A stretch of DNA of 64,000 nt, from contig CAXTJU010000006.1 in the NCBI GenBank assembly GCA_964244655.1, positions 1 through 64,000 of the forward strand, read 5' to 3'. The translations under genes and the position numbers were made by a program. The stretch is from LMUY01 sp964244655. Its GTDB lineage: Bacteria; Pseudomonadota; Alphaproteobacteria; Acetobacterales; Acetobacteraceae. Below are positions 57,499 to 64,000 of this stretch, piece by piece; position 1 is the first letter of the stretch, and the number at the start of each line of letters is the position of its first letter. The notes beneath the pieces were generated by a model. It was not told the origin of the DNA. It worked only from the letters and a program-made list of their open reading frames with translations, and made no database searches.

Positions 57499-58238
57499 GC
57501 GAAACCGACTTCCTGCTCGCCGTCGAGGGCCTCAGCGTGTCGTTCGACGGGTTCAAGGCGGTGGACGACCTGTCGTTCTACGTGGACCCGAATGAGATCC
57601 GCGTCATCATCGGGCCGAACGGCGCGGGCAAGACCACGGTGCTGGACCTGATCTGCGGCCGCACCAAGGCCACCGGCGGCTCCATCAAGTTCCGCGGCGC
57701 GGAGCTGACGGCGATGAAGGAGCACCAGATCGTCCGCGCCGGGGTGGGCCGCAAGTTCCAGAACCCGTCGATCTACGAGGACCTGACGGTGCTGGAGAAC
57801 TTGGAAATCTCCTTTCCCCGCGGCCGCTCCGTGTTCGGCGCCCTGGCCTTCCGCCGCGATGCCGAGGTGCGCGACCGCATCGAGGAGATCGCCGGGATGA
57901 TCTTCCTGCGCGACGTGCTGCACCAGCAGGCCGAATACCTCAGCCACGGACAGAAGCAGTGGCTGGAGATCGGCATGCTGCTCATCCAGGACCCGGCGCT
58001 GCTCATGCTTGACGAACCGGTGGCGGGCATGAGCGTGGCCGAGCGCAAGAAGACCGCCGAGCTGCTGCACCGAATCATCCAGCACCGCTCCGTGCTGGTG
58101 ATCGAGCACGACATGGGGTTCGTGGCCGACATCGCCCACAAGGTCACGGTGCTGCATCAGGGCCGCATCATCTCCGAAGGCTCCATGGCGCACGTGCAGG
58201 CGGACCCGCGCGTGGTCGAAGTGTACCTCGGGCATTAG
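57495..58238 (+). CDS. urtD: Urea/amide ABC transporter ATP-binding protein UrtD
   Basis: The 247-residue ATPase has Walker A GPNGAGKTT, the Q-loop in GVGRKFQNPSIYEDLTVLEN, the atypical signature YLSHGQKQWLEIGMLLIQDP, Walker B ALLMLDEPVAGMS and the switch His VIEHDMGFV. SHGQKQWLEIGM is diagnostic of UrtD. It starts at a GTG at 57495. It is separated from urtE by 153 bp carrying a cluster of palindromes. Confidence 0.95.
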   Translation: MSETDFLLAVEGLSVSFDGFKAVDDLSFYVDPNEIRVIIGPNGAGKTTVLDLICGRTKATGGSIKFRGAELTAMKEHQIVRAGVGRKFQNPSIYEDLTVLENLEISFPRGRSVFGALAFRRDAEVRDRIEEIAGMIFLRDVLHQQAEYLSHGQKQWLEIGMLLIQDPALLMLDEPVAGMSVAERKKTAELLHRIIQHRSVLVIEHDMGFVADIAHKVTVLHQGRIISEGSMAHVQADPRVVEVYLGH

Positions 58239-58270
58239 CGAAGTGCAGAAGAACTCTGAAAGCCAGCCTC

Positions 58271-58378
58271 GCAGGGCTCTGCCCTGCACCCGGAAGGGGA
58301 CAGTCGTCCCCTTCACCCCTTTATGTAAGGTGTCCAGAGGACGACTGTCCTCTGGTGGGGTTTGGGGTAAAGCCCCAA
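58271..58378. repeat. Cluster of four palindromes between urtD and urtE
   Basis: Four hairpins lie in 108 bp: GCAGGGC-TCT-GCCCTGC (58271-58287), GAAGGGGAC-AGTC-GTCCCCTTC (58293-58314), CCAGAGGAC-GACT-GTCCTCTGG (58334-58355) and TTGGGG-TAAAG-CCCCAA (58362-58378). The middle two share a 10-base core in inverted orientation. This looks like an interspersed palindromic (REP/BIME-like) repeat inserted within the operon. It may tune expression of urtE-fmdA-fmdB relative to urtABCD. Confidence 0.8.
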
Positions 58379-58391
58379 CCTTCGCTTCACC

Positions 58392-59081
58392 ATGCTGACC
58401 GCCTCCGGCTTGCGCGTGTCCTACGGCCAGAGCGAGGTGCTGCACGGGCTGGACTTCACCGTGGCCCCCGGCGAGATCGTGGCCGTGCTGGGGCGCAATG
58501 GCATGGGCAAATCGACGCTGATGAAGTCGCTGATCGGCCTGATCCCCGCCAAGTCCGGCGAGATACGGCTGAAGGACGCCGACCTCACCAAGCTGAAAAG
58601 CAGCAAGCGGGTGGCCCAAGGCGTGGCCTACGTGCCGCAGGGCCGCATGATCTTCTCCACCATGACGGTGCAGGAGAACATCGAGACGGGGCTGTTCGTG
58701 CGCGGCAAGGCCCGCGTGCCGGAGCATCTCTACGAGCTGTTCCCCGTGCTGAAGGAGATGCGCCACCGCCGCGGCGGCAACCTGTCCGGCGGGCAGCAAC
58801 AGCAGCTCGCCATCGCCCGCGCGCTGGCCACCGATCCCAGCGTGCTGCTGCTGGACGAGCCGACCGAAGGTATCCAGCCCTCCATCATCCTGGAGCTGGG
58901 CCGCACGCTCAAGCGCATCCGCGACGAGCGCAACCTGTCCATCGTTGTCTCCGAGCAGGTGCTGGCCTTCGCGCTGGCCATCGCCGACCGCATCCTGGTG
59001 CTGGAGGGCGGCCGCATCGTTCACCAGGCGCCGCGGGCGGAGATCGACGAGGAGAAAGTCGCCCGCTTCCTGGCCGTGTAA
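58392..59081 (+). CDS. urtE: Urea/amide ABC transporter ATP-binding protein UrtE
   Basis: The 229-residue ATPase has Walker A GRNGMGKST, the Q-loop GVAYVPQGRMIFSTMTVQEN, signature NLSGGQQQQLAIARALATDP and Walker B VLLLDEPTEGIQPSI. GRNGMGKST and PTEGIQPSI are typical of UrtE. The ATG at 58392 has no strong ribosome site, and the palindrome cluster ends 13 bp upstream, so its translation may depend on mRNA structure. Confidence 0.93.
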   Translation: MLTASGLRVSYGQSEVLHGLDFTVAPGEIVAVLGRNGMGKSTLMKSLIGLIPAKSGEIRLKDADLTKLKSSKRVAQGVAYVPQGRMIFSTMTVQENIETGLFVRGKARVPEHLYELFPVLKEMRHRRGGNLSGGQQQQLAIARALATDPSVLLLDEPTEGIQPSIILELGRTLKRIRDERNLSIVVSEQVLAFALAIADRILVLEGGRIVHQAPRAEIDEEKVARFLAV

Positions 59082-59099
59082 CCAATAAGGAGACACCTC

Positions 59100-60329
59100 A
59101 TGACGGACACGCTGATCAAGGTCGATCTGGCCACCTCGCCCTATGAAAATGACCAGGTGCATAACCGCTGGCATCCCGACGTGCCGATGGCGGCCACGGT
59201 GAAGCCCGGCGACGACTTCATCATCGAGTGCTACGACTGGACCGGCGGCTTCATCAAGAACGACGAGTCCGCCGCCGACGTGCGCGACATCGACCTCAGC
59301 ATCGTGCATTTCCTCAGCGGCCCGATCGGCGTCGAGGGCGCGCAGCCCGGCGACCTGCTGGTGGTTGATATCCTCGACATCGGCGCGTTCAAGACCAATG
59401 AGTGGGGCTTCAACGGCGTCTTCAGCCAGAAGAACGGCGGCGGCTTCCTCACCGAGCAGTTCCCGGAGGCGATGAAGTCGATCTGGGACTTCAAGGGCCT
59501 GTTCGCCCAGTCCCGCCACGTGCCCGGCGTGAGCTTCGCCGGCATGATCCATCCGGGGCTGATCGGCTGCCTGCCCTCCAAGGCGCTGCTGGAAACCTGG
59601 AACACCCGCGAGCAGGGCCTGATCGACACCAACCCGACGCGCGTGCCCGGCCTGGCCAACCCCCCCTTCGCGCCCACCGCGCACATGGGCCGGCTGAAGG
59701 GCGAGGCGCGGGACGCGGCCGCCGCCACGGGCGCCCGCACAGTGCCGCCGCGCGAGCATGGCGGCAACTGCGACATCAAGGACCTGTCGCGCGGCGCCAA
59801 GGTGTATTTCCCGGTCTATGTCGATGGCGCTGGGCTGTCGCTGGGCGACCTGCACTTCAGCCAGGGCGACGGCGAGATCACATTCTGCGGCGCCATCGAG
59901 ATGCCGGGCTGGGCCCATCTTAAGGTCAGCCTCATCAAGGACGGCATGGCCAAGTACGGCATCAAAAACCCGATCTTCAAGCCGAGCCCGATCAAGCCGG
60001 TGTACAACGACCACCTGATCTTCGAGGGCATCTCGGTCGATGAGCACGGCGGCCAGCATTACCTGGACGTGGCGGTGGCCTACCGCCAGGCCTGCCTGAA
60101 CGCGATCGAGTACATGAAGAAGTTCGGCTACACCGGCGGCCAAGCCTACTCCATCCTCGGCACCGCCCCGGTGCAGGGCCACATCAGCGGCGTGGTGGAC
60201 GTGCCGAACGCTTGCGCCACCCTGTGGATACCCACGGAAATCTTCGACTTCGACATCCGGCCCGGCGCGGACGGCCCGACCCGATTCCTCAAGGGCGACG
60301 TGGACGTGCTCCACGCGCCGGACCTCTGA
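59100..60329 (+). CDS. fmdA: Formamidase (acetamidase/formamidase family)
   Basis: The 409-residue enzyme begins LIKVDLATSPYENDQVHNRW and contains HPDVPMAATVKPGDDFIIEC, ARTVPPREHGGNCDIKDLSR, GAKVYFPVYVDGAGLSLGDL and HFSQGDGEITFCGAIEMPGW, the conserved segments of zinc-dependent FmdA. It hydrolyses formamide and other short amides to ammonia and the acid. AAGGAGA precedes the ATG. It follows urtE by 18 bp and precedes fmdB by 3 bp. No urease genes are in the window, so amides may be the main substrate of the system. Confidence 0.95.
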   Translation: MTDTLIKVDLATSPYENDQVHNRWHPDVPMAATVKPGDDFIIECYDWTGGFIKNDESAADVRDIDLSIVHFLSGPIGVEGAQPGDLLVVDILDIGAFKTNEWGFNGVFSQKNGGGFLTEQFPEAMKSIWDFKGLFAQSRHVPGVSFAGMIHPGLIGCLPSKALLETWNTREQGLIDTNPTRVPGLANPPFAPTAHMGRLKGEARDAAAATGARTVPPREHGGNCDIKDLSRGAKVYFPVYVDGAGLSLGDLHFSQGDGEITFCGAIEMPGWAHLKVSLIKDGMAKYGIKNPIFKPSPIKPVYNDHLIFEGISVDEHGGQHYLDVAVAYRQACLNAIEYMKKFGYTGGQAYSILGTAPVQGHISGVVDVPNACATLWIPTEIFDFDIRPGADGPTRFLKGDVDVLHAPDL

Positions 60330-60332
60330 GCC

Positions 60333-60650
60333 GTGCCGGCCTATGACTACGCCTGCGCCGGGTGCGGCCCGTTCACCGCCATCCGGCCGATGGCGGAGTA
60401 CGCGCTGCCGCAGGACTGCCCCGGCTGCGGCCAGCCGACGCTGCGGGCGCTGCTGCGGGTGCCGAGCCTGGCCATGATGTCCGCCGGCCAGCGCACCGCC
60501 CATGCCACCAACGAGCGCAGCGCGCACGCGCCCCGGTTGTCCTCGCCGGGTCAGCACCGCCCGGGATGCAGTTGCTGCAGCCCGGCGAAGGCGAAGCCGG
60601 CGGCGGCCAAGTCGTTCCCGTCGCAGCGGCCCTGGATGATCAGCCACTAG
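60333..60650 (+). CDS. fmdB: FmdB-like zinc-ribbon protein
   Basis: The 105-residue protein has a classic FmdB zinc ribbon at the N terminus: PAYDYACAGCGPFTAIRPMA with a CxxC, then DCPGCGQPTLRALL with the second CxxC. A disordered tail with GCSCCSP and Lys/Ala-rich residues follows. FmdB was proposed as a regulator of amidase genes. It starts with a GTG at 60333, 3 bp after fmdA. Confidence 0.85.
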   Translation: MPAYDYACAGCGPFTAIRPMAEYALPQDCPGCGQPTLRALLRVPSLAMMSAGQRTAHATNERSAHAPRLSSPGQHRPGCSCCSPAKAKPAAAKSFPSQRPWMISH

Positions 60651-60687
60651 GCCGGGCACCCGGCCGCTGGCCGGCGCGACGGAGCCC

Positions 60688-60990
60688 TCACTCAAGGAAA
60701 TCCGGCGTCAGCGCGTCCGCCACCTCCTCCTTCTTGCGTTGCGGCAGCAGCTTCATGGTGAGGATGAACGAGGACAGGCAGAGGCAGATGACGTTCTGCA
60801 CGATGATCGCCCACTGCATCAGCAACAGCCCATAGACGAGCCAGGAGACGAAGCAGGCCACCGTGATCAGGTACATGCGCAGCGACACGCCGTCCGTGTT
60901 GCGCGACCGGATGATGGCCCAGGCCTGCGGCACGAAGCTCACCATCGAGAGCGTCGCCGCGAACAGGCTCACGACGGTGACGGCGTTCAT
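60688..60990 (-). CDS. SemiSWEET family sugar transporter
   Basis: The 100-residue protein has three membrane helices: VVSLFAATLSMVSFVPQAWA with the PQ motif, SLRMYLITVACFVSWLVYGL and LMQWAIIVQNVICLCLSSFI. This is one triple-helix bundle of the SWEET/PQ-loop superfamily. SemiSWEETs dimerise to form a sugar pore. The substrate is not known. It is convergent with fmdB and 58 bp upstream of the next minus-strand binding protein stop. Confidence 0.85.
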   Translation of the reverse strand: MNAVTVVSLFAATLSMVSFVPQAWAIIRSRNTDGVSLRMYLITVACFVSWLVYGLLLMQWAIIVQNVICLCLSSFILTMKLLPQRKKEEVADALTPDFLE

Positions 60991-61048
60991 GCCCGCGGCT
61001 TTCCTTGGTCAGCGGCTGTCTTCAAGCTCGTGCTCCTGCAATCGGGCC

Positions 61049-62179
61049 TCAGCCTGCCGGCCCGATGTCCACCAGCTTGCCGCCCTGCCAGCCGAGCATG
61101 GTCAGTGGCATGTGCGCATGGTTATGGTCATCCAGTGCATAGGTGCCGCCGAGCGGCGAGGCCATGCTGGTCGTTTTCAGGGCGTCCTCGATGGCTGCGG
61201 GCTGGTCCGATCCCGCGCGGCGGATCGCGTCCACGATGAGGTAGGCGGCCTGGTAGGCGTAGAATGGCAGCTGGTTCGGGACCAGGCCGAACTTGTCCTC
61301 ATAGGCCTTGGCGAAGCTGCGAACGCCGGGCTTGTCGATGGCGGGGGAGAACATCGAGATCGTGGCCGCGTGGTCCAGGCCGCCGGCGGCGAGGAACTGC
61401 GGCGAGACCGCCTTTGCCGCCGCCGGCAGGTCGAGCCGCCCGGTCAGCGGCACGCTGAGCCCCGCCGCCTCGTAGGCTTGCAGGAACGCGGCTTGCGAGG
61501 CGTTGAGGATCGGCACCACGTGGTCAGGCTTGACCGCGGCGATCTGCTCGATGACGGGACCCATGTCCGTCGTACCGCGGGCGATGGTGATGCTGGTGGC
61601 GACGGCGAGTCCCGCCTCGCCGGCTGCCCGGGAGAAGCTCTGCGCATTCGCGTCGTTGAAATACGAGTCGTCGCTGACGAGCACGACCCGCTTGGCCCCT
61701 TGCGCCTTCAGCCAGGCCACCAGGGCCCGCTCGATGTCCAGCTCGGAGGGGATGATCTTGAACACGTAGGGGTTGCCGCCGACGCCCGAGGCTTCCACGA
61801 AGTCCTGCAACGAGGAGATTTCGACCACCAGCGGGATCTTGGCGTCCTGCGCCACGGGCATGATGGCGTGGGTCACGGCAGTCAGCAGCGCGCCGATGAG
61901 GACGGGCACGCGCTCCTGCTCGATCAGGCGGTGCACCGCGGCGATACCCGCCGCGGGGCTGGAGGCGTTGTCGCCGTAGAACGCCTCGACTGGGCGGCCG
62001 AGCACGCCGCCCGCCTGGTTGATCTCTTGCAGCGCCAGCTCGATCCCGTACTGCTCGCTCTGCCCCCGCAGGGCGTCGGGCCCGCTCAGGGTGGTGGTGA
62101 CGCCGATCCGGACTGGCTCGGCCGCGCCGGCCGGGCCGGCGACGACGGCCATCGTGGCAAGCAGGGCGGCGAGTCGCAT
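61049..62179 (-). CDS. Branched-chain amino-acid-type ABC substrate-binding protein
   Basis: The 376-residue periplasmic protein has a Sec signal peptide (RLAALLATMAVVAGPAGAAE), then VRIGVTTTLSGPDALRGQSE, YGIELALQEINQAGGVLGRP, and PYVFKIIPSELDIERALVAW, typical of the LivJ-like family. It is a second binding protein in this block, unlike UrtA in sequence. No permease or ATPase is adjacent, so it may feed UrtBCDE or a distant transporter. Ligand unknown. Confidence 0.85.
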   Translation of the reverse strand: MRLAALLATMAVVAGPAGAAEPVRIGVTTTLSGPDALRGQSEQYGIELALQEINQAGGVLGRPVEAFYGDNASSPAAGIAAVHRLIEQERVPVLIGALLTAVTHAIMPVAQDAKIPLVVEISSLQDFVEASGVGGNPYVFKIIPSELDIERALVAWLKAQGAKRVVLVSDDSYFNDANAQSFSRAAGEAGLAVATSITIARGTTDMGPVIEQIAAVKPDHVVPILNASQAAFLQAYEAAGLSVPLTGRLDLPAAAKAVSPQFLAAGGLDHAATISMFSPAIDKPGVRSFAKAYEDKFGLVPNQLPFYAYQAAYLIVDAIRRAGSDQPAAIEDALKTTSMASPLGGTYALDDHNHAHMPLTMLGWQGGKLVDIGPAG

Positions 62180-62313
62180 CAGGGTCCTGTGCGGTGGTGC
62201 AGGCCGGTTATCGCACAAAGCGTGCGTCGTCCCTAGCGGTCCTGGCGGCTTGAAGCTGGCGCGCGGCGTCCGTCGCCCGTAGGAAGGCGGCCAGCTTGCG
62301 AGGAACTCCCGCC

Positions 62314-63024
62314 ATGCGCCCATCCGGCCGCGCCCCCGACGCCCTGCGTGACGTCAGCTTCACCCCCGGCTTCGCCCGGCACGCCGAAGGCTCCTGCATC
62401 GTCCGTATGGGCGGCACCGAGGTGCTGTGCGCCGCCAGCGTGGAGGGCCGGGTGCCGCCGTTCCTGCGTGGCAAGGGGGAGGGCTGGGTCACGGCCGAGT
62501 ACGGCATGCTGCCCCGTGCCACCCACACCCGGGGAGACCGGGAGGCGGCGCGCGGCAAGCAGTCCGGCCGCACCCAGGAAATCCAGCGGCTGATCGGCCG
62601 TTCGCTGCGCGCCGTGGTGGACCGCAAGGCGCTGGGCGAGATGACCATCACGCTCGACTGCGACGTGCTGAACGCCGATGGCGGCACGCGCTGCGCCGCC
62701 ATCACCGGCGCCTGGGTGGCGCTGAGCCTCGCGCTGCGCACGCTGGAGGCGAGCCGGGTGATCGCCCGCTCCCCGCTGCTGGGCCAGGTGGCCGCCGTGT
62801 CCTGCGGGCTGGTGGGCGGCGAGGCGGTGCTGGACCTCGACTATGCCGAGGACTCCGGCGCCGACGCGGATGCGAACTTTGTGCTGACGGAGGGCGGCAT
62901 CGTCGAGATCCAGGGCACCGCGGAGCGTGCGCCGTTCAGCGACGGGCAGTTTGCCGAGCTGATGCGCCTGGCCCGGCACGGCACGGGGCAGCTCTACGCC
63001 CTGCAACGCGCCGCCCTGGAATGA
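62314..63024 (+). CDS. rph: Ribonuclease PH
   Basis: The 236-residue phosphorolytic exoribonuclease starts MRPSGRAPDALRDVSFTPGF and has VLCAASVEGRVPPFLRGKGE, GWVTAEYGMLPRATHTRGDR and LDCDVLNADGGTRCAAITGA, which are the RNase PH signatures. It trims tRNA 3' ends. GCGAGGAAC precedes the ATG. It overlaps rdgB by 4 bp. In many alphaproteobacteria rph is next to hrcA; here about 14 kb separates them. Confidence 0.95.
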   Translation: MRPSGRAPDALRDVSFTPGFARHAEGSCIVRMGGTEVLCAASVEGRVPPFLRGKGEGWVTAEYGMLPRATHTRGDREAARGKQSGRTQEIQRLIGRSLRAVVDRKALGEMTITLDCDVLNADGGTRCAAITGAWVALSLALRTLEASRVIARSPLLGQVAAVSCGLVGGEAVLDLDYAEDSGADADANFVLTEGGIVEIQGTAERAPFSDGQFAELMRLARHGTGQLYALQRAALE

Positions 63025-63629
63025 GGCGGCTAGCGCCGGGCGACCGGCTCGTGCTGGCCAGCCACAACGCCGGCAAGCTGCGCGAGCTGGAGGCGCTGGT
63101 GTTCCCGTTCGGGGTCGCCGTGGTGTCCGCCGGGTCGCTCGGCCTGGCGGAGCCGGAGGAGGACGCGCCCGACTTCGCCGGCAACGCCCGGCTGAAGGCG
63201 GTGGCAGCCATGAGCGCCACCGGGCTCCCGGCGCTGGCCGATGATTCCGGGTTCTGCGTGGCGCGGCTGGGCGGCGCGCCCGGCGTGCTGTCAGCGCGCT
63301 GGGCCGGGCCGGGCAAGAACTTCGCCGCGGCCATGCAGCGCATTCACGCGGAGGCGGGCGGCGAGGGGCGGGCCTGGTTCGTCTGCGCCCTCTGCCTCGC
63401 CTGGCCCGGCGGCGGGACGGCGAGCTTCCTGGGCCGGGCGGACGGCCGGACCTGCTGGCCCCCCCGCGGCACCAACGGCTTCGGCTACGACCCGATGTTC
63501 GTGCCGGGCGGCAGCCTGCAGAGCTACGGCGAGATGGACCCGGCCGCCAAGCACGCGGACAACCACCGCGCCCGGGCGTTCGGGGCGTTCAAGGCCGCTT
63601 GCCTCGGCGCCCCGGCTACCTTGCCCTAG
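63021..63629 (+). CDS. rdgB: XTP/dITP diphosphatase (RdgB/HAM1)
   Basis: The 202-residue enzyme has LVLASHNAGKLRELEALVFP, DFAGNARLKAVAAMSATGLP, ALADDSGFCVARLGGAPGVL and SARWAG, then GRTCWPPRGTNGFGYDPMFV. These are the Ham1 motifs. It removes non-canonical purine triphosphates such as dITP and XTP. It starts in an ATGA overlap with rph and ends in a 4-bp convergent overlap with the bactofilin gene. Confidence 0.95.
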   Translation: MRRLAPGDRLVLASHNAGKLRELEALVFPFGVAVVSAGSLGLAEPEEDAPDFAGNARLKAVAAMSATGLPALADDSGFCVARLGGAPGVLSARWAGPGKNFAAAMQRIHAEAGGEGRAWFVCALCLAWPGGGTASFLGRADGRTCWPPRGTNGFGYDPMFVPGGSLQSYGEMDPAAKHADNHRARAFGAFKAACLGAPATLP

Positions 63630-64000
63630 CTCGCCGCGGCTGGCTCCAGCGCGGGCTTGGCGCCTTCCGTCAGCATCTCGATCCGGCCGGTGATCTGGCC
63701 GCCATCCTCGACCTGGAGCCGGCGGCAGCGCGCCGTGCCCAGCACCTTGCCCGTCGCGCGGACGATCAGGTTGCCGCGGGCGGTCAGCGTGCCGTCGATG
63801 GTGCCGGCCACCTCGGCCTCCTCCACCTCGACCTCGCCCTTGAATACGCCGCCGGGCGAAATCGACAGCTCGGTGGCGTGGATCATGCTCGCTTCCACGG
63901 TGCCCTCGACCACGAGGCGCTCGGCGTCCTGCACCGTGCCCTGCACGCTGATGCCGCGGCCGACCACCAGGGTCCGTCGCTCGGCCGCTTCCCGCCCGGG
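63626..64000 (-). CDS. Bactofilin (polymer-forming cytoskeletal protein), 5' end outside the window
   Basis: The visible part has RRTLVVGRGISVQGTVQDAE, EASMIHATELSISPGGVFKG, EVEVEEAEVAGTIDGTLTAR and GNLIVRATGKVLGTARCRRL. This is the right-handed beta-helix with the spaced G-x-V-x-G pattern of bactofilins (DUF583). They polymerise without nucleotide and organise cell shape or stalks. The frame is open to base 64000, so the N-terminal tail is missing. Confidence 0.9.
   Translation of the reverse strand, partial: PGREAAERRTLVVGRGISVQGTVQDAERLVVEGTVEASMIHATELSISPGGVFKGEVEVEEAEVAGTIDGTLTARGNLIVRATGKVLGTARCRRLQVEDGGQITGRIEMLTEGAKPALEPAAAS

Noticed and set aside
57282..60695. 1137-codon minus-strand open frame opposite urtD-urtE-fmdA
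   Set aside because: A GC-rich shadow frame; the plus strand has three clear genes and the minus protein is low-complexity His/Gly/Ala.

Overview
The window is a high-GC chromosomal segment of an alphaproteobacterium. The most likely group is Rhodospirillales, perhaps Acetobacteraceae. This rests on the hrcA-grpE-dnaK-dnaJ-dapB heat-shock/lysine block, the cvpA-purF-SDR and rpsF-rpsR-rplI blocks, the yfgM-bamB-der block, bluB, and the very GC-rich codon use with many GTG/TTG starts and 4-base ATGA/GTGA overlaps. No tRNA, rRNA or CRISPR array was seen. The taxonomic placement is inference from gene content, not from a search.

Layout. Bases 1-5180 are a decayed mobile-element mosaic. It holds an IS4-type transposase pseudogene, two copies of a 167-bp IS-end repeat 3.4 kb apart, one IS5/IS427-type element with recognisable ends, two broken IS5-type transposases and a broken Bcr/CflA efflux gene. 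Between them lie two lower-GC cargo genes, a Rieske oxygenase and a glycosyltransferase. Bases 5.2-18.1 kb are core genome: transglutaminase, ygfZ, a GT9-GT4-asparagine synthetase-like operon, dihydroorotase, the outer-membrane/ribosome block yfgM-bamB-der, a DUF5872/DUF3140 pair and an MFS carrier. A low-GC orphan lipoprotein gene follows at 18.24 kb. Bases 19-32.6 kb are housekeeping: SDR-purF-cvpA, cfa, the S6-S18-L9 operon, fabD, a DUF892 stress protein, nadE, bluB, a Gfo/Idh/MocA oxidoreductase and accA. Bases 32.6-42.5 kb are accessory: small membrane and lipoproteins, two MFS exporters, a GNAT, an ABC-2 exporter with a histidine phosphatase, and two tandem degenerate EAL-type proteins divergent from a PP1-like phosphatase.

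Bases 42.6-48.3 kb carry, on the minus strand, hrcA-grpE-dnaK-dnaJ-dapB. dapB has no ATG, GTG or TTG that would keep its NAD-binding loop; a CTG overlapping the dnaJ stop is the best start.

Bases 48.4-62.2 kb form an accessory block between hrcA and rph-rdgB, which are normally neighbours in alphaproteobacteria. It contains a YqjI-like His-rich PadR regulator with palindromes placed on a promoter. It also contains an 1111-residue NCS1-permease/histidine-kinase/receiver fusion with a LuxR-type response regulator, divergent from a complete urea/amide ABC transporter (urtABCDE) plus formamidase (fmdA) and an FmdB-like zinc ribbon. A SemiSWEET and another branched-chain-type binding protein follow. 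The attractive hypothesis is a transceptor-type two-component system that senses urea, amides or a related nitrogen compound at its permease domain and switches on uptake and hydrolysis. A palindrome in the shared 152-bp promoter region is a candidate operator. Bases 62.3-64.0 kb return to core genes: rph, rdgB and a bactofilin cut by the window end.
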